A stretch of DNA of 20,257 nt from an uncultured Rubrobacteraceae bacterium (lineage in GTDB: Bacteria > Actinomycetota > Rubrobacteria > Rubrobacterales > Rubrobacteraceae), in the NCBI GenBank assembly GCA_902806015.1, contig CADCUZ010000164.1, positions 1-20,257 on the forward strand, in the 5' to 3' direction. Positions within the stretch are counted from its first letter, which is position 1. Every line of letters starts with the position of its first letter. This document shows, in pieces, positions 5,778-14,553 of this stretch. The position numbers were made by a program, and so were the translations under genes. The notes under the pieces are model-generated. The model was not told the DNA's origin. It worked only from the letters and a program-made list of their open reading frames with translations, and made no database searches.

Positions 5778-7064
5778 TTGACGGCCACGGTCGTGCTCGG
5801 GTTGGCCTGGGGGGACGAGGGGAAGGGCCGCGTCTGCGACTCGCTCGCCTCAGATGCCCACTACGTCTCGCGTTACTCTGGCGGCAACAACGCGGGGCAC
5901 ACCGTCCGCGTCGGCGACGAGGAGTTCAAGCTGCACCTCGTCCCGTCCGGGATCGTGCGGGAGGACGTGGTCTGCACCATCGGTAACGGGGTCGTGGTCA
6001 ACCCGGAGGTGCTCGTCGAGGAGGTCGAGGCGCTGGAGGCGCGCGGCATCAGCGTCCGCGGCCGGCTCAAGATAGACGGCCGGGCGCACCTCATCATGCC
6101 GTACCACATAGCGCTCGACTCGCACCGCGAGATCGCGCTCGGCGACGCCCGCATCGGCACCACGAACCGCGGCATAGGCCCCGCCTACGAGGACAAGGTC
6201 GCCCGCTACGGCATCCGCATCCAGGACATCTCCGACGAGGGCATTCTCAAGACGAAGCTGAAGGCGGCCCTGCGCGAGAAGAACTCGATCTTCGAGAACG
6301 TTTACGGGGAGAAGCCCTACGACGTCTCGGAGCTCGCCTCCTGGCTGCGCGGCCTCGAGGACTTTATCCGGCCGATGGTGGCCGACACGGGCGCCGTGCT
6401 GCGCGAGGGCCTAGGCCGCCGCGAGAAGGTCCTCCTCGAAGGCGGCCAGGCCACCCTCCTGGACAACGACCACGGCACCTACCCCTTCGTCACCTCGTCG
6501 AACCCGACGGTGGGGGGGGCCGTCACGGGCTCGGGCATCCCGGCGCGGCACCTTGAGTACGTGGTGGGGGTGACCAAGGCCTACACGACGCGGGTCGGGG
6601 ACGGGCCTATGCCTACCGAGCTCTTCGACGAGGTCGGGGAGACCCTCCGGGAGGTGGGGCGCGAGTACGGGACCACGACGGGGCGGAGCCGGCGGGTGGG
6701 ATGGCTGGACCTGCCGGCCATCCGGTGGGCGGCGTCCCTGAATGGGATCACGCACTGCGCCCTCACGATGCTCGACGTCCTCTCCTCGGTTGAGGAGATC
6801 AAGATCTGCACCGCCTACGACGTCGACGGCGAGCCCTTCGAAGGCTACCCGATGCACCAGACCGACCTCCACCACGCCCGGCCCGTGTACAAGACGCTGG
6901 CGGGCTGGGGCGAGGACATCACGGGGTGCAGGATGCGGGTGGATTTGCCGGAGGCCGCGCGGGACTTTGTCGGGTTCGTCGAGGCTGAGGTCGGGGCGCC
7001 TCTGTGCATGATCAGCGTGGGCCCGGAGCGCGACCAGGCCATCGTGGAGAGGATCGGGACCTAG
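5778..7064 (+). CDS. purA: Adenylosuccinate synthetase
   Basis: Catalyses GTP-dependent condensation of IMP and aspartate to adenylosuccinate, the first of two steps from IMP to AMP, in the cytoplasm. The 428 residues match the usual length. WGDEGKGR at 11-18 contains the catalytic Asp13, and GGNNAGHT at 35-42 contains catalytic His41. Further signatures are TTNRGIGPAYEDK, the IMP-binding TTTGRSRRVGW loop, and the C-terminal SVGPERDQAI. The usual K in GDEGKGK is Arg18. The TTG start is supported by GGAGG 7 bases upstream. It is the first gene of the pur operon, with purD 4 bases after its stop. Having the AMP-branch gene lead the operon couples IMP formation to AMP synthesis. Confidence 0.97.
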   Translation: MTATVVLGLAWGDEGKGRVCDSLASDAHYVSRYSGGNNAGHTVRVGDEEFKLHLVPSGIVREDVVCTIGNGVVVNPEVLVEEVEALEARGISVRGRLKIDGRAHLIMPYHIALDSHREIALGDARIGTTNRGIGPAYEDKVARYGIRIQDISDEGILKTKLKAALREKNSIFENVYGEKPYDVSELASWLRGLEDFIRPMVADTGAVLREGLGRREKVLLEGGQATLLDNDHGTYPFVTSSNPTVGGAVTGSGIPARHLEYVVGVTKAYTTRVGDGPMPTELFDEVGETLREVGREYGTTTGRSRRVGWLDLPAIRWAASLNGITHCALTMLDVLSSVEEIKICTAYDVDGEPFEGYPMHQTDLHHARPVYKTLAGWGEDITGCRMRVDLPEAARDFVGFVEAEVGAPLCMISVGPERDQAIVERIGT

Positions 7065-7068
7065 CGCC

Positions 7069-8343
7069 GTGCGGGTGTTGGTCGTCGGCGGCGGGGGGCG
7101 GGAGCACGCCCTCGTAGAGGCCCTGGCCGCGAGCTCCCTGGCCCCCGAGATGTTCGCCGCCCCCGGCAACCCCGGCATCGCCCGCATAGCCCAGGTGGCG
7201 GACATCCCCGTGGACGACCTCGTTGCCCTGCGAGACTTCGCCAAAGAGAACGAGATAGACCTGACGGTCGTGGGGCCGGAATCGGCCCTGATCGGGGGTA
7301 TCACCGAGTGCTTCTGGGAGGAGGGGCTGAAAATTTTCGGCCCCTCCCGCGCCGCCTCCCGCATAGAGGGCTCCAAGGTCTTCGCCAAGGAGCTTATGCG
7401 CCAGGCAGGCGTCCCCTCCGCCGACTTTGAGGCGTTCGACCGCGAGGCGGCGGCCCTCGCCTACCTCGCCACCCGCCGCGACTACCCGGTCGTCGTGAAG
7501 GCCGACGGCGTCGCCGCCGGCAAAGGCGTGACGATCGCGCACAACCGCGACGAGGCCGAGGAGGCCGTGAGGGCGTCGTTTGCCGGCAAGTTCGGCGCGG
7601 CGGGGGAGAGGATCGTGATAGAAGAGTGCCTGGAGGGGCGGGAGGCCTCCGTCTTCGTGGTCACGGACGGCCACGACATCCTGCCTTTTCTGCCGGCCCA
7701 GGACTACAAGCGGGCCTTCGACGAGGACGAGGGGCCCAACACCGGGGGGATGGGGGCCTACTCGCCGATCATGTGGATGGAGCCCGCCACCTACGCCGCC
7801 ATCCTCGAGGACATCATCCGCCCGACCATCCACCACCTCTCCCTCGTGGGCGCCCCGTACACGGGCCTGCTCTACGCCGGCGTCATGGTCACCGAAACCG
7901 GGCCGAAGGCGCTTGAGTTCAACTGCCGCTTCGGCGACCCGGAGACCCAGGTGATACTCCCCCGGCTAGGCTCCGACCTTCTGGAGCTCATGATCGCGGC
8001 CGGAGAAGAGGACCTCGCCGGCCGGGAGGTCGTCTGGTCCGCGGACAAGACCGTCTGCGTCGTGCTCGCCTCGGAGGGCTACCCGGACTCGTCGCACTCG
8101 GGGGACGAGATCTTCGGCCTTGAGAACATCCCGGCCGGCGTCTACGTCTACCACGCCGCGACCGAAGGGATGGACGGCAGGTTCCGAACGGCGGGGGGAC
8201 GGGTCCTGAACATCGTGGGGACCGGACGGTCGATTATCGAGGCGCGGGCGCGGGCTTATGCCGCGGTCGAGCAGATCCACTTCGAGGGCATGCACTACCG
8301 AACCGACATAGCCCTGGAAGCGATCGACTGGGAAAACCTTTGA
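7069..8343 (+). CDS. purD: Phosphoribosylamine-glycine ligase (GAR synthetase)
   Basis: ATP-grasp enzyme joining phosphoribosylamine and glycine to give GAR, the second step of de novo purine synthesis. At 424 residues it is normal length. The N-domain motif GGGGREHAL lies at about 7-15. VVGPESALIGGI follows, then the ATP-grasp core with PVVVKADGVAAGKGV and the family signature region LEFNCRFGDPETQV near residue 283. The GTG at 7069 begins directly at the conserved VLVVGGGGREHAL strand. The stop TGA overlaps the TTG start of the following purE-like frame by 4 bases (TTGA), so coupled translation is likely. Confidence 0.97.
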   Translation: MRVLVVGGGGREHALVEALAASSLAPEMFAAPGNPGIARIAQVADIPVDDLVALRDFAKENEIDLTVVGPESALIGGITECFWEEGLKIFGPSRAASRIEGSKVFAKELMRQAGVPSADFEAFDREAAALAYLATRRDYPVVVKADGVAAGKGVTIAHNRDEAEEAVRASFAGKFGAAGERIVIEECLEGREASVFVVTDGHDILPFLPAQDYKRAFDEDEGPNTGGMGAYSPIMWMEPATYAAILEDIIRPTIHHLSLVGAPYTGLLYAGVMVTETGPKALEFNCRFGDPETQVILPRLGSDLLELMIAAGEEDLAGREVVWSADKTVCVVLASEGYPDSSHSGDEIFGLENIPAGVYVYHAATEGMDGRFRTAGGRVLNIVGTGRSIIEARARAYAAVEQIHFEGMHYRTDIALEAIDWENL

Positions 8344-8894
8344 GTCCCCAAGTAGGCATCCGCGTCGGCGACGACGACCTCCCCGCCCTCGAACGATGCA
8401 CCGCGCGCCTGAAGGGCTACGGCATCGAGTACGAGGTCGAGGTCCGGGACGTACACGCCAACCCCGAGTCCGCCTCCGGGTACGCCGGCACCGGCCGCGA
8501 ACGCGGCCTCAAGGTCATCATCTGCGCCGCCGGCATGTCCGCCCACCTGGCAGGCGCCGTCGCGGCGAGGACCACCCTGCCGGTCGTAGGCATCCCCGTT
8601 GGGACGGGCACGCTCGGCGGCTTCGACGCCCTGCTCGCGACGCGACGACTGCGAACAACTTCTACGCTCGAGCACCTGCGACACCGTATCCTTCTGCGCG
8701 TAGTCTTGGCGCCCACGACGCTGCTGGGGGCGGCGCACCTCTGGGCGCGCCTTTCGTCTGGTGTCACCGTCGGAGCGCGGATTTTCGCGGCGCTCGGCTT
8801 CTTCGTTGCGGGCTACGGAGTGCTGATCGATGCGCCGATCCTACCGAGCCAAAGACGAGGTGCCCTCGTTGCGAGCGCAGGGGCGTCGGTGTGA
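8340..8894 (+). CDS. PurE-like hybrid: divergent N5-CAIR mutase N-terminal two-thirds fused to an unrelated hydrophobic tail
   Basis: Residues 1-101 clearly belong to the PurE family (AIR to CAIR step): VGIRVGDDDLPALE, KVIICAAGMSAHLAG, ARTTLPVVGIPV and LGGFDALLA. Key positions are altered. The phosphate-binding GSxSD loop is GDDD with one residue missing, and SAHRTP is DVHANP, keeping the catalytic His but losing the Arg. After residue 101 the conserved QMPxGVPVATV and NAALLA segments are absent. Instead there are about 83 residues with two possible membrane helices (about 115-137 and 147-169). About 30% of tail codons end in A/T, against about 10% before. No frame or strand restores the missing PurE end. 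The frame starts by TTGA overlap with purD and ends by GTGA overlap with purB, so it is probably still translated. Activity is doubtful. Confidence 0.65.
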   Translation: MSPQVGIRVGDDDLPALERCTARLKGYGIEYEVEVRDVHANPESASGYAGTGRERGLKVIICAAGMSAHLAGAVAARTTLPVVGIPVGTGTLGGFDALLATRRLRTTSTLEHLRHRILLRVVLAPTTLLGAAHLWARLSSGVTVGARIFAALGFFVAGYGVLIDAPILPSQRRGALVASAGASV

Positions 8895-10204
8895 TCGAGC
8901 GCTACACCCTCCCGGAGATAGGCAACGTCTGGACCGAAGGGGCGAAGTACCGCGCCTGGCTGAAAGTCGAGCTTGCGGTTTGCCGCGCACGGGCCGAGCT
9001 GGGCGAGATCCCAACCGAAGAGGTCGAGGAGCTGGAAGAGAAGGCGGACTTCTCCTTGGAGCGCATCCACGAGATCGAGGGAGAGACCAACCACGACGTC
9101 ATAGCCTTCGTAACGAACGTCGCGGAGAACGCCGGGGATGTCGCCCGCCACTTCCACTTCGGCCTGACGAGCTCGGACGTGCTGGACACGGCGGGGGCGT
9201 TGCAGCTTCGGGACGCGCTGGATCTCATCAGGGGCGAAGCGAAGGCTCTGACGCTGCTGCTGGCCGAGATGGCGCTGGAGCACCGGCGCACGGTAATGGT
9301 CGGGCGGACGCACGGTGTCCACGCGGAGCCGATGGTGCTGGGGCACAAGCTGGCGGTATGGACGTTCGAGATGGAGCGGAACCTGGGGCGGCTGGCGCGG
9401 GCTGAGGAGGTCGCCGCGGTCGGCAAGATCTCCGGTGCCGTCGGCGTCTACGGGAACGTGGACCCGAAGGTGGAGGCCCTGACGTGCGAGGATCTCGGCA
9501 TCTCGTCTTCGCCGGCTTCGACGCAGGTGGTGCAGCGGGACCGGCACGCCGAAGTATTGTCGGCGCTCGCCATCCTCGGCTCGACGATGGAGAAGGTTGC
9601 CTTGGAGGTAAGGGGGGCGCAGCGGACGGAGATCCGGGAGCTCTCGGAGCCTTTCGGGCGCGGCCAGAAGGGCTCCTCGGCGATGCCCCACAAGAAGAAC
9701 CCGATCCTGTGCGAGCGCCTGTGCGGCATGGCGCGCCTGATGCGCGGCTACGCGGCGGTGGGCTTCGAGAACAACGCCCTCTGGCAGGAGCGCGACATAA
9801 GCCACTCCTCCGCCGAGCGCGTCGTCTTGCCCGATGCAACCACCCTCGCCTTCTATATGCTCCGCACGACGCAGCGCGTCCTGCGCGGCCTCCAGGTCCA
9901 CAAAGACAGGATGCGGGAGAACCTCAACGTGGGCGGCGGCATCGTCTTCTCCGGCCGCGTCCTGCTCGCGCTCGTCGGGGCCGGCATGACCCGCGACGAC
10001 GCCTACGCCGTCGTGCAGGGCGCCGCGATGCAGGCCTGGGAGGGCGAAGGCGGCTTCCGGGAGCTCCTTGAGGCGAGGGAAGAGGTGCGCGAGCACCTGG
10101 ACGGCGACCTGGACGGGCTCTTCGACCCGGCGCACGCGCTCCGCAACGTGGGCGTCGTCTTCGAGAGGGTGCAGAAGCTGAAAGAAAGGCTCGAGGATGG
10201 CTAA
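8891..10204 (+). CDS. purB: Adenylosuccinate lyase
   Basis: Acts twice in purine synthesis, cleaving SAICAR to AICAR and adenylosuccinate to AMP, each releasing fumarate. The 437 residues belong to the fumarase/aspartase superfamily. The start is the typical IERYTLPEIGNVWTEGAKY. GLTSSDVLDT (about 92-101) and GRTHGVHAEP (about 138-147) carry catalytic and substrate-binding residues. The superfamily signature GSSAMPHKKNP at 261-271 contains the catalytic serine loop. The GTG start at 8891 has AGGGG 7 bases upstream and overlaps the previous stop as GTGA. The C-terminus overlaps purC by 8 bases. Confidence 0.97.
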   Translation: MIERYTLPEIGNVWTEGAKYRAWLKVELAVCRARAELGEIPTEEVEELEEKADFSLERIHEIEGETNHDVIAFVTNVAENAGDVARHFHFGLTSSDVLDTAGALQLRDALDLIRGEAKALTLLLAEMALEHRRTVMVGRTHGVHAEPMVLGHKLAVWTFEMERNLGRLARAEEVAAVGKISGAVGVYGNVDPKVEALTCEDLGISSSPASTQVVQRDRHAEVLSALAILGSTMEKVALEVRGAQRTEIRELSEPFGRGQKGSSAMPHKKNPILCERLCGMARLMRGYAAVGFENNALWQERDISHSSAERVVLPDATTLAFYMLRTTQRVLRGLQVHKDRMRENLNVGGGIVFSGRVLLALVGAGMTRDDAYAVVQGAAMQAWEGEGGFRELLEAREEVREHLDGDLDGLFDPAHALRNVGVVFERVQKLKERLEDG

Positions 10205-10931
10205 GACCCTTCTCTACGAGGGCAAGGCGAAGAAGGTTTTCGCCACGGACGACGGGGCCGTCCTGCTGCATCGCTACAAGGACGACGCCACCGCCTACAA
10301 CGCGCAGAAACGCGGCTCGTGGAAGGGCAAGGGCAAGACCAACGCCACCATGAGCGCCGCCATGTTTACCTACCTCGAAGCGAACGGCGTTGCGAGCCAC
10401 TTCCTGGAGCAGACCGACGAGACGACCATAAAGACGAAGAAGCTCACGATGTTGCCCGTCGAGGTCGTCGTCCGTAACCTCGCGGCGGGCTCCCTCTCGC
10501 GTCTGCTCGGCTTCGAGGAGGGGTTCAGGCTGAAGGCCCCTATAGTGGAGCTCTGCTACAAGAACGACGCCTTAGGCGACCCGCTGCTCAACTGGCACCA
10601 CTTCCGCGAGCTCGGCGTCTCCGACGAGGAACTGGGGTTTTGCGAGGGGCTCGGCCTCAAGGTGAACGGCATCCTGGCCCCCTTTTTCGACGAGAGGGGC
10701 GTTACCCTGGTGGACTTCAAGATAGAGGTCGGGCGCGACGGGGGCGGACGGCTCATGCTCGCCGACGAGATATCCCCGGACACCTGCCGCTTCTGGGACA
10801 AGGAGACCGGCGAGAGGTTGGACAAGGACCGCTTCCGCCGCGACCTCGGCGGGATGGAGGAGGCCTACGCGGAGATGTTGCGCCGGGTTACGGCGGGGGC
10901 ATCAGGTAAAGGCGAGGAGGGCGGCGCTTGA
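10197..10931 (+). CDS. purC: SAICAR synthetase (phosphoribosylaminoimidazole-succinocarboxamide synthase)
   Basis: Condenses CAIR with aspartate using ATP to form SAICAR. At 244 residues it is normal length. LLYEGKAKKVFATDD starts the N-terminal domain. Conserved blocks include LPVEVVVRNLAAGSL, APIVELCYKNDALGDP, and VDFKIEVGRD followed by LADEISPDTCRFWD. The ATG at 10197 overlaps the end of purB by 8 bases (ATGGCTAA). The substrate CAIR must come from a PurE activity, which is doubtful in this operon. Confidence 0.97.
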   Translation: MAKTLLYEGKAKKVFATDDGAVLLHRYKDDATAYNAQKRGSWKGKGKTNATMSAAMFTYLEANGVASHFLEQTDETTIKTKKLTMLPVEVVVRNLAAGSLSRLLGFEEGFRLKAPIVELCYKNDALGDPLLNWHHFRELGVSDEELGFCEGLGLKVNGILAPFFDERGVTLVDFKIEVGRDGGGRLMLADEISPDTCRFWDKETGERLDKDRFRRDLGGMEEAYAEMLRRVTAGASGKGEEGGA

Positions 10932-11053
10932 CGGTAAGGACCGAGGGTCGCCGGCTGGCGGAGGGACACGAAACACGCCGTCGCCGGGCACCGTCGCGGC
11001 CGACGAACGGCGGGTACGGGTCGAGTACCACAAACCTAAAAGTCGAAGCCTGA
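10928..11053 (+). CDS. Unannotated small basic ORF between purC and purS (41 aa)
   Basis: A 41-residue TTG-started frame fills the only sizeable gap in the operon. Its TTG overlaps the purC stop as TTGA, the same geometry as purD to the purE-like frame. A strong GAGGAGG (10914-10920) lies 7 bases upstream, and its TGA ends 4 bases before the purS start. The predicted peptide is hydrophilic and Arg-rich (MTVRTEGRRLAEGHETRRRR, then a Ser/Thr/Gly tail ending LKVEA). No family is recognised. It may be a real microprotein, or a frame kept open to couple translation from purC to purS. In GC-rich DNA a frame of this length can occur by chance, so the ribosome-binding site and junction geometry are the main evidence. 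Confidence 0.4.
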   Translation: MTVRTEGRRLAEGHETRRRRAPSRPTNGGYGSSTTNLKVEA

Positions 11054-11057
11054 TGCC

Positions 11058-11278
11058 TTGAAGATCCGTGTTCTCGTCCGTCCCAAGGAGGGCATCCTCG
11101 ACCCGCAGGGGGAGGCGGTGCTGGGGGCCTTGCCGGCGCTCGGGTTCGGGGGCGTAAAGACCGTTCACGTGGGACGCCTGATCGAGATGGAGGTCGAGAG
11201 CGCGGACGAGGTGGACGCGATGTGCCGGCGGCTGCTCGCCAACCCCACCGTCGAGGAGTACGAGTGGGAGGTGGTCTC

Positions 11279-11282
<4 letters not shown>
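11058..11282 (+). CDS. purS: FGAM synthase subunit PurS
   Basis: Small 74-residue subunit that joins PurL and PurQ in the formylglycinamidine ribonucleotide synthase complex and helps transfer ammonia. Typical features are the opening [19 protein letters not shown], the central [12 protein letters not shown] and the C-terminal [14 protein letters not shown]. The TTG at 11058 starts right at the conserved first strand. The stop overlaps the purQ start as GTGA. Its presence fits the short PurL found downstream. Confidence 0.93.
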
Positions 11283-11937
<655 letters not shown>

Positions 11938-11941
<4 letters not shown>

Positions 11942-14175
11942 ACGTAAGGGAAGCATACGGCGCCTTGGGCCTCTCCGAATGGGAGTACGGGCGCATCCTG
12001 GACCTTATGGGCCGGGAGCCAAACTACCTGGAGCTCTCGCTCTTTTCCGTGATGTGGAGCGAGCACTGCGGCTACAAGAACTCGCGCCCCCTGCTGCGCC
12101 GCTTCCCGAACGAGGGGCCGCGGGTTTTGCAGGGCCCAGGGGAGAACGCGGGCGTGGTCGAGGTGGGGGACGGGTGGGCGCTCGCGTTCAAGATGGAGAG
12201 CCACAACCATCCCTCGGCCGTCGAGCCCTACGAGGGGGCTGCGACGGGCGTCGGTGGGATCATCCGCGACGTCCTCGCCATGGGCGCCAGGCCAGTCGCG
12301 CTCCTGGATTCCCTGAGGTTCGGCCCGCTGAACGAGGAGCGCAACCGCTACCTTTTCCGCGAGGTCGTGCGCGGCATCGGCGGGTACGGCAACGCCGTCG
12401 GCGTGCCGACCGTCGGCGGTGAGGTCGAGTTCTCGCCGGCCTACTCGGGCAACCCGCTCGTCAACGCGATGTGCGTCGGGCTCATACGGGTGGAGGACCT
12501 TATGCGTTCCAGGGCGACGGGCGAGGGCAACGCCGTCGTCCTGCTCGGCTCGAAGACCGGCCGCGACGGCATACACGGGGCGACCTTCGCCTCCGACGAG
12601 CTGACGGAGGAGTCCGAATCCAAGAGGTCCAACGTGCAGGTTGGCGACCCGTTCGCCGAGAAAATGCTCGTGGAGTGCTGCCTGGGGTTGCTGGCACAGG
12701 ATCTGCTCGTCTCCCTGCAGGACCTCGGGGCGGCGGGCATAACCTCGTCGGCCTCGGAGATGGCCGCCAGCGGCCGCGTCGGCATCGACCTGGAGGTGGA
12801 GAAGGTCCCCAGGCGGGAGGCGGGGATGGAGCCTTGGGAGGTCATGATCTCCGAGTCCCAGGAACGCATGCTCGCCGTCGTCGAACCCGAGAAGGTCGGG
12901 GAGGCGCTGGCCCTCGCCGGGCGCTACGGCATCGGCGGCACGGTCGTCGGTCGCGTCGCCGGCCACGGCGACCTGCGGGTAATCGAGAAGGGGGAAGTCG
13001 TCGGCACCGTCCCCGCCGAGCACCTCGCCGACGCCCCCGCCTACGAGCGAGAGGTCGTCCGGCCGAAATACCTCGACGAGGTCCAGAAGCTCGACGAGGG
13101 TGCGTTGCCCGAGCCCGAGGACTACAGCGAGATCCTGCTCACGATGCTCTCCCACCCGAACGGGCGCTCTCGCCGGTCCGTCTACAACCAGTACGACCAC
13201 CAGGTCGGCACGAACACCGTCGTCTTGCCGGGTGCGGACGCCGCCGTGATGAGGATAAAGGGCACGAAGCGCGGCTTCGCCGTTACCACCGACGGCAGGG
13301 GCCGGCACTGCTTTCTTGACCCGCGGGGCGGCGGGGCCGCGACCGTCGCCGAGGCGTACAGGAACCTCTCGTGCGTCGGGGCGGAGCCCGTGGCCGTCAC
13401 CGACTGCCTCAACTTCGGCAGCCCGGAGAAGCCGGACGGCTACTACCAGCTTGCCGAGTGCATCGAGGGTATGTCCCAAGCGTGCGAGGTCCTCGGGACG
13501 CCTGTGGTGAGCGGCAACGTCAGCCTCTATAACGAGACGGACCGGGGGCCCATCTACCCGACGCCCACGGTCGGTATGGTCGGCATCCTTGAGGACGTTA
13601 GCCGCCACGCGACCCTTGGCTTCAAGCGGGAGGGGGACATCGTGGTGGCTATCGGCAAGGGTGGGCGATCCGGGCTCGCGGGTTCGGATTACCTGGAGGT
13701 CGTCCACGGTGAGGTCGCCGGCGTGCCATCGGAACCCGAGCTGTCCGCCGAGAAGCAGTACTCCGATCTCGTGCGCCGCTTGGTATCGGAGGGCGTAGTG
13801 GACACGGCGCACGACGTCTCGGGCGGCGGAGAGATTGTTGCCCTGGCGGAGATGGTTCTCGCCGGAAACGTCGGTATGGAGTTCGAGGATGCCGAGATCG
13901 GGCCTATGTTGAGCGGTGCCGGGGGCAGGGGAGACGTGGCGCTGTTCGGAGAAGCCGGTGCGCGATTCTTGGTCACCGTCCCGACGGAACGCTGGGACGA
14001 CCTGCAGAGGGCCCTGGCGCAAGTCCCCTACGATAGCATCGCTGTGACCGGTGGCGACCGGTTCCGGGTACCGGGCCTGGTCGATGTGAGCCTGGACGAA
14101 CTCAGGGAGGCCTACGCGCAAGATCTCTTCGGCGTTCCGGGCGAGGCCGTCGGCGGAACGGAGGCCGCCGGATGA
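11938..14175 (+). CDS. purL: FGAM synthase large subunit PurL (small type)
   Basis: Catalyses ATP-dependent conversion of FGAR to FGAM with ammonia from PurQ. About 745 residues, the short form that needs PurS and PurQ. Recognisable blocks are [37 protein letters not shown], the duplicated AIRS-like domains, [18 protein letters not shown], and in the second half [10 protein letters not shown] and DVSGGGEI. The start is unusual. No ATG, GTG or TTG exists in frame before the homology, except a TTG at 11965 that would trim the conserved N-terminus. CTG at 11938-11940, overlapping the purQ stop as CTGA with GGGGG a few bases upstream, fits best. The 3' end overlaps the cupin gene as ATGA. Confidence 0.95.
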
Positions 14176-14534
14176 GCCCGGGCAAGGTGGACCTCGCGGA
14201 GAAGCTCTCGCTTTTCGACGAACGCTGGAGCCCGAAGATCGTCGGCGAGATGAACGGCAAGCACGTGAAGCTGGTGAAGCTTCTCGGCGAGTTCGTCTGC
14301 CGCCACCACGACGCCGCAGACGAGTTGTTCCTCGTCGTGAAGGGCCGGTTCAGGATGGACTTTCGGGACCGAGAAAAGTGGATCGAAGTGGGCGAGTTCG
14401 TCGCGTTGCCGCGCGGGGTGGGGCGCCGGCCGCTCGCGGAAGAGGAGGCCCACGTTATGCTCTTCGAGCCGGCCTCTACGGTAAAGGGGAGCGCCGGCGG
14501 CGGGATGACCATGGCCGAGCTGGACAGGGTCTAG
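14172..14534 (+). CDS. Cupin-domain protein embedded in the pur operon
   Basis: A 120-residue single-domain cupin. The family pattern is clear: [23 protein letters not shown], then [20 protein letters not shown], then [22 protein letters not shown]. In typical members (memory comparison) the first motif is HxHxxxxE and the second is PxGVEHxP. Here the positions read Arg44-His45-His46 with Glu51, and Arg85 replaces the second-motif His. The metal site therefore appears altered or lost. ATG overlaps the purL stop by 4 bases, so it is coupled to purL. Function in purine synthesis is unknown; ligand sensing or a moonlighting role are possible. Confidence 0.8.
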   Translation: MSPGKVDLAEKLSLFDERWSPKIVGEMNGKHVKLVKLLGEFVCRHHDAADELFLVVKGRFRMDFRDREKWIEVGEFVALPRGVGRRPLAEEEAHVMLFEPASTVKGSAGGGMTMAELDRV

Positions 14535-14553
14535 GACCCGGAAGGTGGGCGTT

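Noticed and set aside
8640..8890. Simple frameshift or inversion of the purE 3' end
   Set aside because: None of the six frames contains the expected QMPxGVPVATV or NAALLA segments, so the sequence is replaced, not shifted.
8813..10135. Long minus-strand open frame opposite purB
   Set aside because: Shadow of purB; the plus strand carries full adenylosuccinate lyase motifs.
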